A program made the position numbers and the translations under genes. DNA of 64,000 nt, from NCBI RefSeq assembly GCF_018402695.1, contig NZ_JAGYIM010000023.1:62001-126000 (forward strand), in the 5' to 3' direction. Shown here one piece after another: positions 20,160-29,722 of the stretch. The notes beneath the pieces are model-generated. The model ran no database searches and was not told the DNA's origin. It was given only the letters and a program-made list of their open reading frames with translations. Positions within the stretch are counted from its first letter, which is position 1, and each line of letters opens with the position of its first letter. Origin of the DNA: Arsukibacterium sp. (GTDB lineage: Bacteria > Pseudomonadota > Gammaproteobacteria > Enterobacterales > Alteromonadaceae).

Positions 20160-21572
20160 TTAACGCAACGATTTAATCGCGTATATTTTGTCCAGATAAC
20201 TGCTGTCAGCCGAAAGCCGCAGCGGGGTTAACGGTGTTACTGCCACCCCATTTAATATGCCCTGATAAAGCTCAGGCTGTGCCGGCGAAGCGTCGGCATC
20301 GTTTTTTGCTTCCTGATCGGTAAAATAGGCCAGATCATGTACCGAGTGAATCACAAAAGGCTCACCCTTATCACTGCCCAGGTACAACATGACATGACCC
20401 GGCCGGTAAATTAAGTCACCGGCGCTGGCCTCATTGATCGCCGCCAGTTTGTCACTGTGGCTGCTATCTGCCGTAAAACGGATATTCTGGCCATAGCTGC
20501 CCTCGCCCTGTTGGCCAGAGTTACGTGGCATCAGCAAACCAAAGCTGCGGTATATTTCAATTATAAAGCCGGTACAGTCGCGACTGTCATAGTCATGGCC
20601 CCAGCCGTAGCGGTCTCCGAGAAACTTAAACGCCTGGGTTATCACATTGGCTGTGGTATACGGCAGGTAACCGATATTGACATCCTGCTGGCGGGCAATC
20701 AGTGCCGGGGTGAAATCCAGGCTACCATCGCTGTTCCGCACCGGTAATTTAACAATATGGCTGGCATGCGGGTTCTGACCATGCACATTGTGGCCGGTAT
20801 CTTGGGTAGTGAGTAACGGTAAGCGGCTGCCCATGTCGAGCAGGAGTTCTGAAATAGCCGGTTGCACCGGCGTATAGCTGGTGTAGGCGCGGGCACCGGT
20901 CACCACCAGAAACGGTGTTTGTTCACTGTATGCCAGCACCTGTTGTCGGCTGCCAATGGCAACATCTTCTGAGTACACCCAACCAGTGTAATGGTAATTC
21001 TGCAGCAGCAGCCACTTGCCATCGCGGCTTTGGTGCAACACTGCAACCGCTTCACCGGGAAATAAGGCGGTTTCCTGAAAACGGTCTAAGTCCAGGGCCA
21101 TCTGCTCATTGTGCACCCGGTCGGTGGTCGGCATGCTGCGTAAATCCGTGCGCTTTACCACCAGGCCAAACTGCACAGGGTTGTCAGCTGGTAGCGCGTC
21201 GCTATTCAGATTGGAGCGGTAGGCCTGCCACTGTGCAGTAGTTACGGCATTGCCATCGGCATAATACCTTGGCTGTTCGGGCGAGGCACTGGCTTGATTG
21301 ATAATGGCAGTTAGGGTCGTTGCGGATAACGTTTGTGGCACGTCCGCCAGTCTGGTCATTTCTGGTTGACGGGCAAAGGTAGTGTTATTTCTGGTATTGA
21401 TTTGCTGCTGGGATAATAACACCCTATCGGCATCTGCTACCTTCGCCAGCCAGTAGGCAGCATTTAACTGTTCGGTTTTTAACATAGGAATATCTGACTC
21501 AGCATAAACATTTCTCTGAACACCGCCGCTACTCAGGCATAAAAGCAATATTAACCAATAACCTAGCTTCAT
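20160..21572 (-). CDS. Exported SH3-NlpC/P60 peptidase, YkfC-like
   Basis: I predict a periplasmic gamma-D-glutamyl-L-diamino-acid endopeptidase that cuts murein peptides after L-Ala-D-Glu. The 470-residue protein has a signal peptide (about residues 1-24) and a bacterial SH3-like region around 133-270 (GLVVKRTDLRSMPT, GKWLLLQNYHYTGWVYSEDV). The catalytic domain has Cys332 (DYDSRDCTGFIIEIYRSFG), His392 (PGHVMLYLG) and a second His in HSVHD (408-411). SH3 plus NlpC/P60 is the architecture of B. subtilis YkfC, whose operon partner YkfB is the same epimerase encoded next door here. AGAGGAT precedes the ATG. It is divergent from the TonB receptor. Confidence 0.85.
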   Translation of the reverse strand: MKLGYWLILLLCLSSGGVQRNVYAESDIPMLKTEQLNAAYWLAKVADADRVLLSQQQINTRNNTTFARQPEMTRLADVPQTLSATTLTAIINQASASPEQPRYYADGNAVTTAQWQAYRSNLNSDALPADNPVQFGLVVKRTDLRSMPTTDRVHNEQMALDLDRFQETALFPGEAVAVLHQSRDGKWLLLQNYHYTGWVYSEDVAIGSRQQVLAYSEQTPFLVVTGARAYTSYTPVQPAISELLLDMGSRLPLLTTQDTGHNVHGQNPHASHIVKLPVRNSDGSLDFTPALIARQQDVNIGYLPYTTANVITQAFKFLGDRYGWGHDYDSRDCTGFIIEIYRSFGLLMPRNSGQQGEGSYGQNIRFTADSSHSDKLAAINEASAGDLIYRPGHVMLYLGSDKGEPFVIHSVHDLAYFTDQEAKNDADASPAQPELYQGILNGVAVTPLTPLRLSADSSYLDKIYAIKSLR

Positions 21573-21630
21573 TTCATCCTCTTATCAGCCCCCCAAAACT
21601 GCTGGCTGATGTTTATAATAGCTGCAAATA

Positions 21631-21643
21631 GAATCAAATATTC
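21631..21643. promoter_or_regulatory. Candidate RpiR/MurR site GAATCAAATATTC
   Basis: GAAT-N5-ATTC lies in the 242-bp region shared by the divergent NlpC/P60 and TonB-receptor genes, 59 bp before the former. It has the same arms and spacing as the palindrome upstream of the murR-like gene (18070-18084). The rest of the region is very AT-rich, with imperfect repeats between 21648 and 21712. The assignment is inference from position and shape only. Confidence 0.4.
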
Positions 21644-21814
21644 CAATTAATAATAATTTTTAGCATAAATTATTTTCAAAACCAAAAAATTATTGCTATG
21701 TTAATTTTGTGCAGAAAATAAACACCTCGCACTATAACTATAAACGGGTATTAAAAAGGGCAAGCAGAACCCTGTTACGGACAGCTACAACACGCAACTC
21801 CAGGAGAGATACTG

Positions 21815-24800
21815 ATGAAGTATAACGAGCTCAAATTTATAAAAAGTCGTTTGGCGCAAGCAACCCAATTCGCTTTTCGCTCCCCGGCGACCGTTACCGC
21901 TATGGTACTGGCTGGTATTCTGACCTGTGCACCGGTAGCGGCACAACAGGTAGGCGGTATCCGTGGTAAGGTAACCACCGAACAAACCGGCGACTCACTG
22001 GCCGGTGTTACAGTAACAGCAACCAGTAATGTATTACCCGGTGCCCGCACCGCGGTAACTAAAGCAGATGGCAGCTACTCGCTGCCGCTGTTAATCCCGG
22101 GCCGCTATCAACTAACCTTTACTGCCGCCGACGGTTCAGTACGCCGGACTGAAGTTGACGTGCGGCTGGAGCAAACCTCTAATGTTGATGTGCCAGCTTG
22201 ATGGCAGCAGCAGCGACATTGAAGTAATTGAAATTGTCGGCAGCACTATCGTCCGTGAAGGTAACTCCAGTTTAACGAACTCGCTGGGTGCCACTGCCAT
22301 TGAGAGTTTGCCAATTGGCCAGAATTACCGGGATTTATTGAAACTGATCCCGGGTGTGCAGTATTCAGAAAATGCGACGCTGGGCCCGTCCGCCGGTGGC
22401 TCTGGGGTTGATAACAAATATGGCTTCGATGGTGTGGATGTCTCCTTGCCATTATTTGGTAACTTAGCGTCAGAACCGTCAACTCATGATGTTTTACACG
22501 TGTCGATGGACCGTGGTGGCGCTAAAGCGGTCGGCTTTAACCGCTCTGGCGGCTTTGCCATTGATACGGTGTCTAAGTCAGGTACCGACGAATACAAAGG
22601 TAGTGTTGAATACAAGCTGCAAGATAAAAGCATGGTATCCGATATTACCGGTGATATCCCGTATGAGCTCGATCAAAGCTGGATTACCGCTGGTTTCGGT
22701 GGGCCACTGATTAAAGACAAGCTGTACTTTTACGGCTCGTACTACCGGCCGGAAGTTGACCGGGTAAATAAAGAAACCGCTTACGGCCCGGTGAAAAGCT
22801 TCAACAGCACCCGCGACGAGTTTTTCGGTAAGTTAACCTGGGCAGCGACCGACGATTTACTGTTTAATATCAGCCAGCGTAGTTCAGAGCGGGATGTGGT
22901 TGGTGACTCAATTGGCACGCTGGACAGTGATGAAGGCTCAGTCGGCGCAAAAGCTGAACAGGATATCTTTACCCTGGATGGCTCCTGGCTGATTGATGGT
23001 GACACCTCTCTAACCTTTAATATTAATAGTTTTGAGCTGGTTGACTCCAGTACCCCAGACACTATCCTGGGTTTTGAGCCAGTGATTGGTAGCAGCCTAG
23101 GCCTTAATAACCTTGACCAGCAAGGCCGTTTTTCTGTGCCCATTTTACGGGATGATACGCCGGAAAATGCCGCCTTTAATGCTGCAGCGCAAATGCTGAT
23201 TGACCGCTATGGTTACATCGGTGATGACGGTGCGCGCACCGGGGGTGGCCGGGTTGGTGCTTACAACCAATTTGATGACGTGAAATTTAGCCGTGACAGC
23301 TTTGAAATAGCCCTGGATCGGGAAATGGAGCTGGGTAATGCCTGGCATAACTTCCATATTGGCTTTAAGTACTCGGAATTAACAGAAGAATTACGCCGGG
23401 TGTCTAACGGTTGGGGCACCATCGGCTATCTCGGGGGCTTAAGCACCACAGTGCCCGGGGCATTTTATCAGGCTACCATAGTAGGTGCTGATCCAAGCGT
23501 CGGTGAAGGCCTGAACGTGCTGGAGTCTTCGGTTAAAACCTACAACCTGGAAATTAACGACACAATTACCGCCGGCGACTTTGAGTACAATATCGGCGTG
23601 TTAATCAGTAAAGATATCCTGTATGGCCAGGGCTTGCGGGAAAACGCCAATAATTTATCCGGCTTTGAACTGGCGCCGGGTAATAAATATAAAATGTATA
23701 CCATGGACTGGGACGACATGATCCAGCCACGGCTGGGCGTAACCTGGCGCTACGATGGTGAAAATACCGTGTTCGGTAACTTTGCTGTCTATCACCCGGA
23801 AGCGAACTCGCTGGCCCGCGCCGCGTCGTGGGACCGCTCTACCCTCGGCCGGATCACTGACGTTTATTTTGATGAAGACGGTGACTTTGTGGAGGAAAGA
23901 TACCGTGGCTCTTCATCAGGTAAGTTTTTCGCCGATGGCTTAAAACCCCGCCGGATTGATGAGTTTACGATTGGTACTACTAAAGCCATGAGCAGCCAGT
24001 TGTATCTGCGTGGCCATATCCGCCATCGTAAAGGCTCTAACTTCTGGGAAGATGTACCCAATGCCGCACGGCTGTCAGGTACCTATGGTAATGGCCAGGT
24101 GCCGGCCGACATTGCCGCCCGGGGCCTGTATATTCCGGAGCTGGCTGACTACCGCGAGGAAATTGGTGGCTCAACTTATGTTATCGCCGAAGTCGATGGC
24201 GGTTATACCAAATACTGGGAAGCCAGCATTGAAGCAGAATGGATAGGCGAACGGACCTACATTAACGCCTCTTATGTCTGGAGCCGTTACACCGGTAACT
24301 TTGACCAGGACAACACCACCACCAATAATGACGCCAACACCTTTATCGGCTCATCGTTCTACAATGACGAACCGGGTAAGTTCTCCTGGGATAACAAAGA
24401 CGGCACCTTAAGTTCAGATAAACCACACTTGCTGAAAGTATTCGGTTACTACACCCTGGACTGGAATGCTAATGTCGGCGCTTACCTGTTGTATCAATCA
24501 GGGCAAGCCTGGGAAACCTGGTCAGCAGAGTATTACGGCCATGCACCTACCAGTGCTTACTATGCGGCCAGCGCTTATGCTGAAAAAGCCGGTAGTCGCA
24601 GAACCTCAAGTCACTGGCAACTGGATTTAAACTACACCCAGAACTTTGCCGTTACTGACAAGCTGAACATGAAGTTTCAGATTGATATCTTTAACCTGTT
24701 TGACCGCCAGACTGGCTACAACGTGAACCCCTACGACTATCAGGCAAACTACGGTCAGGCCCGCAGTTTCTACCTGCCACGTAGAATTCAGTTCTCAGTT

Positions 24801-24815
24801 GGTATCGACTTCTGA
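21815..24815 (+). CDS. Oar-like TonB-dependent outer-membrane receptor (apparent +1 indel)
   Basis: This outer-membrane active transporter has about 999 residues after repair. The N-terminus has a long signal peptide ending near PVAAQQ, then a carboxypeptidase-regulatory-like domain (IRGKVTTEQTGDSLAGVTV) typical of Oar-type receptors. A plug follows (SLPIGQNYRDLLKLIPGV, then GFNRSGGFAIDTVSKSG), then a barrel ending in an aromatic-rich IQFSVGIDF. One surplus C at 22193-22194 breaks the frame between SNVDV and QLDGSSSDIEV. AGGAGAGA precedes the ATG. The substrate is not readable from sequence; the neighbouring epimerase and NlpC/P60 peptidase suggest muropeptides or murein peptides. No TonB or ExbBD genes are present in the window. 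Confidence 0.88.
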
Positions 24816-24840
24816 TCCCATGTTGTTCCTGGTACCTTTT

Positions 24841-24863
24841 GCCCGCCTTGTGCGGGCTTTTTT
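24841..24863 (+). terminator. Terminator of the TonB-receptor gene
   Basis: GCCCGC-CTTGT-GCGGGC forms a six-base GC stem with a five-base loop, followed by TTTTTT. It lies 26 bases after the receptor stop codon and is a classic Rho-independent terminator. Confidence 0.88.
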
Positions 24864-24894
24864 CTGGCCAAAAACTCAGGCCAATCGACAGGCA

Positions 24895-24931
24895 TAAAAA
24901 AACCGCGCCAGGCATCAGCCTTGGCGCGGTT
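24895..24931 (-). terminator. Terminator of rnpB
   Basis: On the minus strand AACCGCGCCA pairs with TGGCGCGGTT around an eleven-base loop and is followed by a run of T (AAAAAA at 24895-24900 on the plus strand). It lies directly 3' of the RNase P RNA. It faces the receptor terminator, so the pair separates two converging transcripts. Confidence 0.88.
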
Positions 24932-24943
24932 ATCTGTTAAATA

Positions 24944-25311
<368 letters not shown>

Positions 25312-25316
25312 CGCGC

Positions 25317-25345
25317 ATTATACGTGAAACGACGTTAACTGCCAG
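25317..25345 (-). promoter_or_regulatory. rnpB promoter
   Basis: On the minus strand CTGGCA (25340-25345) is 17 bp from a perfect TATAAT (25317-25322). A GCGCGC discriminator and the RNA start at about 25310 follow. The -35 lies inside the last codons of rsmI, whose stop is at 25335-25337, and the spacer covers that stop. The GC-rich discriminator is typical of stable-RNA promoters under stringent control. Confidence 0.8.
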
Positions 25346-26183
25346 CCCATTCTAGGGCCAGCTTATACAGGGCATTTTTCTTTTCGTTATGAATTTGCGC
25401 CGTTAACGCTGCGGCCTGCTTTACCGGCAGTTCGGCCAGCAGAATTTTTAAGGTTTGCTGCGCCTGTTCGCTGATGTCGCTGGCGGCTCTGGCGGGCTCG
25501 GAGGCAATCATCAGTACCATTTCACCCTGACAGCGCTGCGGGTCCTCGTTCAGCCAGGCCTGAATTTGCGCCGGCGTGCCATGACAAAAAGCTTCAAAGG
25601 TTTTGGTCAGCTCTTTGGCCAGTACCAGTTCCCGCTCAGCACCCAGCACCAGTGCTACATCGTCCAGACAGGCCTGAATCCGCCGCGCGGTTTCGTAACA
25701 CACTACAGTGCCAACATCGACTGGCAATGCCGCCAGTTGCGCCTGACGCTGACTGCTTTTTGCTGCCAGAAAACCAATAAATAAAAATTTGTCGGTCGGT
25801 AAGCCCGCAGCACACAGCGCCGTAATAACCGCACTGGGGCCCGGTATTGGCACGACTCTGACCCCGGCGGCCCGACACTGCCGCACCAGATTATAGCCCG
25901 GGTCGCTGATCAGCGGCGTCCCGGCATCGGAAACCAGCGCCAGATCCTCTCCGGCCAGGCAGCGCTCAATAATACTGGCTGCCCGCTGCTTTTCATTGTG
26001 ATCGTGCAGCGCCAGGGTTCGGGTTTGCACGCCCAGATGTGCCAGCAATTTGCCGGTATGGCGGGTATCTTCAGCGGCGATACAGCTAACCTGCTTTAAC
26101 GTAGCAATTGCGCGCTCGCTAATATCAGCTAAATTACCGATAGGTGTGGCAACAACATACAAAGATCCGGTTTGTTTGGTCAT
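25335..26183 (-). CDS. rsmI: 16S rRNA 2'-O-ribose C1402 methyltransferase RsmI
   Basis: RsmI methylates the ribose of 16S rRNA C1402, acting with RsmH on the same nucleotide. The 282-residue product begins GSLYVVATPIGNLADISERA and has AAEDTRHTGKLLAHLG near residue 36. LVSDAGTPLISDPGYNLVR and PIPGPSAVITALCAAGLP follow, all signatures of the tetrapyrrole-methylase-fold RsmI family. It is divergent from lpoA, as in many gammaproteobacteria. It ends within the rnpB promoter, so its transcript may read into rnpB. Confidence 0.96.
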   Translation of the reverse strand: MTKQTGSLYVVATPIGNLADISERAIATLKQVSCIAAEDTRHTGKLLAHLGVQTRTLALHDHNEKQRAASIIERCLAGEDLALVSDAGTPLISDPGYNLVRQCRAAGVRVVPIPGPSAVITALCAAGLPTDKFLFIGFLAAKSSQRQAQLAALPVDVGTVVCYETARRIQACLDDVALVLGAERELVLAKELTKTFEAFCHGTPAQIQAWLNEDPQRCQGEMVLMIASEPARAASDISEQAQQTLKILLAELPVKQAAALTAQIHNEKKNALYKLALEWAGS

Positions 26184-26244
26184 ATTTCGCTATTTAATTG
26201 AGCTTGGCGGGCAGTCTAAGTAAGATAGCCCTATTAAAAGCCTA

Positions 26245-28098
26245 ATGGTACTGTGCAACGTGAATTCCAGCAAATTAAAGCCACTGCTATTTTTAAGCCT
26301 GTGCGGCCTGTTAGCCAGCTGCGCCCAGCAACCAAAACCTGAGCCGGAACGCCCGGCGCTGAGCACTGAGCAGGAACTGCCGGTAACGATTGTTGAAGAT
26401 GCTACTGAGCTTTATCAGAAAGCCCGTGATTATCAGGGCGAGGCCCGGCAAATTCATCTGCTGCGCGCCGCCCGGGCGGCACTGGAACAGCAACAGTATC
26501 CGTTGGCATTGGCCATAACCCATACCCTGGCAAACAGCGAGTATTCCCTGGTACGCCAGCGCAATATTTTGTTGTTGCTGCAAGCGTATCTGGCGAATAA
26601 TGAGCTGGAGCGCGCCAGTGCCCTACTGGAAAACACTAACCTTGATACCCTGCCAGAAGCCGATATCAGTGAGTACCTGTGGCAGGGAGCACAGTTTTAT
26701 GCCAAACAGCAACGCAGCCTGGCAGCCAGCCGCTGGCTGTTGCAATTGGACCAGCAGCAACAAAACACCGACAACTACCCTGAACTATGGAATTTATTGT
26801 GGCAACAACTAACTGCGTTAAATCAGAGCAACCTGGCCACGCTGCGTACTAATGCCACTAACCGGAATATCGCCTGGTTAAATCTGGCTGAGCTCAGCCG
26901 GGCTAATATTGGCCAGCAACAGGCACTGCAACAGGCCCTGACCGACTGGCATCAGCGTTATCCGTTTATGCCGGGCCCGGACGCGTTGCCGCAGGCACTG
27001 CAGCAACTACTTAGCTTAACCCCATATCAGCCACAACGAATTGGCGTGCTGTTGCCGTTAACCGGCAATTTCCGCGCTCATGCCAAAGCCCTGCAATATG
27101 GCTTAATCAGCGCAGCCAGCGAACAGGAAACTGCCCCACAGCTTATTTTTATCGACAGCCAGCAAAGCCCGGAACTCATCACTGCCGCCTTAAAACAACA
27201 GCTGGTAGATTTTGTAATTGGCCCGCTGCTGCGGGACCAGGTTGATCTGATTAGCCAGCAACAAGACTGGCCCTGGCCTACTTTGTTTTTAAACAGCCGC
27301 GATCCGGACCAGCCAAAAAGAGATAATCACTTTTTTTATGCGTTAAGCCTGGAAGATGAAGCTGCCCAGATGGCGGCGCTGTTTCAACAGAAAAATTACC
27401 AGCGGCCGGTGCTGATTAGCGCCCGTAATAATATCAGCCAGCGGATGCAGCAGCATTTCGCCAGTCAGTGGCAGGCCTTAGGCCACCCGACACCAGAGCT
27501 CTACCAGTTCAGCGCCAAAGCAGAGCTGGAAGCGATTGTCAGCAGCTTGCTGGAAACCGATAGCAGCCAGGACCGGATCCGCAGTATCAGCAGCCTGGTC
27601 AGTGCTAACACTAAATTAGAAGCTGAGCCACATAGCCGGTTAGACATCGACGCCATTTACCTGCTGGCGGATCCGATGCAAACCCGGTTATTCAAACCTT
27701 ATATCGATGTGTCGGTAAATCAGACCGCTCCGCGGCTGCCGGTCTATGCGAGTTCACGCAGTTTCAGCGCCAGCCTCGATCGCAATGAGCAACGCGATTT
27801 AAATGGCCTGACTTTTACCGAAATGCCCTGGATGCTGGGTGAGCAAAGCAGTGTGCAACTGCGCGAGCAATATCAGCAGCTGTTTACTGATCAGGATGAA
27901 ATACTGCAGCGCTTGTATGCAATGGGCCACGATGCCTATCAGCTCATCGCCCGCCTGAAGCAGCAACAGCATCTGCCGGCGCTGGTATTTTCCGGCCTCA
28001 CCGGGCAGCTAAGTCTGGATAAAGATGGCAGTGTGGTACGCCGTTTAAGCTGGGCCCGCTATCGTAATAACCGGTTAATTGCCGTGCAGGAACCCTGA
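26245..28098 (+). CDS. lpoA: Outer-membrane lipoprotein LpoA, activator of PBP1A
   Basis: LpoA reaches through the periplasm to stimulate the transpeptidase of PBP1A. The 617-residue product has a lipoprotein signal with lipobox LLASC (Cys26). An N-terminal TPR-like helical half follows (about residues 50-255). The C-terminal half is a periplasmic-binding-protein fold starting RIGVLLPLTGNFRAHAKALQ near 270. It lies between rsmI (divergent) and yraN, the standard context. No good ribosome site is visible before the ATG at 26245; a GTG at 26260 is an alternative start. Confidence 0.95.
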   Translation: MVLCNVNSSKLKPLLFLSLCGLLASCAQQPKPEPERPALSTEQELPVTIVEDATELYQKARDYQGEARQIHLLRAARAALEQQQYPLALAITHTLANSEYSLVRQRNILLLLQAYLANNELERASALLENTNLDTLPEADISEYLWQGAQFYAKQQRSLAASRWLLQLDQQQQNTDNYPELWNLLWQQLTALNQSNLATLRTNATNRNIAWLNLAELSRANIGQQQALQQALTDWHQRYPFMPGPDALPQALQQLLSLTPYQPQRIGVLLPLTGNFRAHAKALQYGLISAASEQETAPQLIFIDSQQSPELITAALKQQLVDFVIGPLLRDQVDLISQQQDWPWPTLFLNSRDPDQPKRDNHFFYALSLEDEAAQMAALFQQKNYQRPVLISARNNISQRMQQHFASQWQALGHPTPELYQFSAKAELEAIVSSLLETDSSQDRIRSISSLVSANTKLEAEPHSRLDIDAIYLLADPMQTRLFKPYIDVSVNQTAPRLPVYASSRSFSASLDRNEQRDLNGLTFTEMPWMLGEQSSVQLREQYQQLFTDQDEILQRLYAMGHDAYQLIARLKQQQHLPALVFSGLTGQLSLDKDGSVVRRLSWARYRNNRLIAVQEP

Positions 28099-28114
28099 GC
28101 AAGAATAGCTGACG

Positions 28115-28459
28115 ATGAACAACAAAGGGGAATACTACGAGCAACTGGCGCTGGACTATTTACAGCAGCAGGGGTTAAGCCTGGTGTGCCGTAATTATCA
28201 GTGCAAAGCCGGCGAAATTGATTTAATCATGCGCCAGGAGCAGTACCTGGTGTTTGTTGAAGTAAAATACCGGGCCAGCGCGGCATTCGGCGGGGCGCTG
28301 GCAGCAGTAACGCACAGCAAGCAGCAAAAACTATTGCGGGCCGTACGCTGGTATTTACAGCAACATGGCGGCCAGAGTCAGCCATGCCGGATTGATGTAT
28401 TAGCAATTGAAGGGCGCGAGCCCTTTCATTACAACTGGCTGCAAAATGCGTTCAGTTAA
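28115..28459 (+). CDS. yraN: UPF0102 family protein YraN
   Basis: This small protein has a restriction-endonuclease-like (Holliday-junction-resolvase-related) fold and no established role. The 114-residue product shows GEYYEQLALDYLQQQGLSLV, NYQCKAGEIDLIMRQ and LVFVEVKYRASAAFGG. The Glu-Asp and Glu-x-Lys residues in these segments form the presumed nuclease-like site. It sits 16 bp after lpoA and 12 bp before diaA in an apparent operon. Confidence 0.92.
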   Translation: MNNKGEYYEQLALDYLQQQGLSLVCRNYQCKAGEIDLIMRQEQYLVFVEVKYRASAAFGGALAAVTHSKQQKLLRAVRWYLQQHGGQSQPCRIDVLAIEGREPFHYNWLQNAFS

Positions 28460-28471
28460 AAGGACAGGGTA

Positions 28472-29059
28472 ATGCAGGAACATATTCGCCAGCTTTTCAG
28501 CGAAAACATTCAGACCATGATTGCCACCAGCGAAGCCTTGGCCGAGCCGATTGAAAACAGTGCACTGGTTATCGTTAACAGCCTGATCAATGGCGGCAAG
28601 GTGCTTTGTTGTGGTGCCGGCGCCAGTCACGGCCTGGCTGGTCATTTCGCTCAATTGCTACTGGACCAGTTTGAAACTGAACGTCCTTGTTTGCCAGCAC
28701 TTGCTCTGCAAAATGACGTGTCCAGCCTGCACCCTAATAACCATATTAATCAGGACTATCTGGCCCGCCAGGTAAGAGCACTGGGCGGCCCGACTGATGT
28801 ATTACTGGTTATTTCACTTACCGGCTCCGAACAAAGCTTAATTAAAGCGGTCGAAGCAGCGGTCACCAGTGATATGAAAGTGGTGGCACTAACTATTGAT
28901 AACGACAGCGACCTTGCTGGCCTGCTGAACCAACAGGATGTCGAACTAAAAGTACCGGCGCACCGATCGGCCCGGGTATTTGAATGCTACACCTTTTTAC
29001 TGCATTGCATTTGCGAACTAATTGACACTACGCTGTTTCCACAGCAGGGAGAACTATGA
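28472..29059 (+). CDS. diaA: DnaA initiator-associating protein DiaA (SIS domain)
   Basis: DiaA is a tetrameric SIS-fold protein that binds DnaA and promotes ordered loading at oriC. The 195-residue product has the SIS core KVLCCGAGASHGLAGHFAQL (about residues 43-62), VLLVISLTGSEQSLIKAVEA and the C-terminal ARVFECYTFLLHCICELID. The gene neighbourhood (yraN, dolP) separates it from the sugar isomerase GmhA, its nearest paralogue. It overlaps dolP by four bases. Confidence 0.92.
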   Translation: MQEHIRQLFSENIQTMIATSEALAEPIENSALVIVNSLINGGKVLCCGAGASHGLAGHFAQLLLDQFETERPCLPALALQNDVSSLHPNNHINQDYLARQVRALGGPTDVLLVISLTGSEQSLIKAVEAAVTSDMKVVALTIDNDSDLAGLLNQQDVELKVPAHRSARVFECYTFLLHCICELIDTTLFPQQGEL

Positions 29060-29625
29060 ACATCAGCAAACTTATCGCACTGACTGTCGCCATTGTTTTA
29101 TTGCAGGGCTGTGCCGCCGCTGTCGTCGCCGGCGGTGCAACTGCGGCAAGCGCAGCAAATGACCGGCGCACCCTGGGCTCACAACTGGACGACAATAGTA
29201 TTGTAATCCGGGCCAGACGGGCAATAGGTACCGCAGACAGCATCCCTGATGGCAGCAACATCAATGTTACCAGTTACAACGGCGTTATTTTACTGACCGG
29301 CCAGGTCAGCAACAGTACGATTAAACAACAGGCAGAATTGCTGATAAAAGATACCCCTGGGGTACGGGATATTCATAATCAGATCCGGCTTGGCAACAGC
29401 ACGTCGTTAACCACCCGCACCCGCGACAGCTGGATCACCACCAAGGTAAAAACCAAGCTCCTGGCCGATGATGATGTCGCTGGCCTGAATATTAAAGTGG
29501 TTACCGAGAATGCCGAAGTATTTTTAATGGGGTTAGTACAAGGCCCTGAGGCAGATAAAGCGGTAGACATTGCCCGCAATGTTGACGGTGTCTCCCGGGT
29601 AATAAAAGCCTTTGAACGGCGCTAA
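29056..29625 (+). CDS. dolP: Outer-membrane lipoprotein DolP (YraP), dual BON domain
   Basis: DolP supports outer-membrane integrity and BAM function at division sites. The 189-residue product has a lipobox LLQGC (Cys19), then an alanine/glycine-rich stretch. Two BON domains follow at about residues 47-113 (IVIRARRAIGT, GVILLTGQV) and 122-188 (WITTKVKTKLLADDDV, AEVFLMGLV). It is the last gene of the lpoA operon, coupled to diaA by ATGA. Confidence 0.94.
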   Translation: MNISKLIALTVAIVLLQGCAAAVVAGGATAASAANDRRTLGSQLDDNSIVIRARRAIGTADSIPDGSNINVTSYNGVILLTGQVSNSTIKQQAELLIKDTPGVRDIHNQIRLGNSTSLTTRTRDSWITTKVKTKLLADDDVAGLNIKVVTENAEVFLMGLVQGPEADKAVDIARNVDGVSRVIKAFERR

Positions 29626-29639
29626 TCCCTCAGCAAAAA

Positions 29640-29670
29640 GGGTCAGAGTGAATAAATTATTCACTCTGAT
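29640..29670. repeat. REP-like hairpin repeat upstream of the RAYT transposase
   Basis: TCAGAGTGAATA and TATTCACTCTGA are perfect 12-base arms around AAT (29643-29669), preceded by GG. The arm GGGTCAGAGTGAATAAA recurs inverted at 13-29, and the central 15 bases recur at 18070-18084. REP hairpins are the recognised substrates of RAYT transposases. It may also serve as a terminator for dolP, although no long T run follows. Confidence 0.65.
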
Positions 29671-29722
29671 AATCATCTAGCCTAATTGGCCTTGTACGGC
29701 CTCCGAGTTAAAACTTATACCT

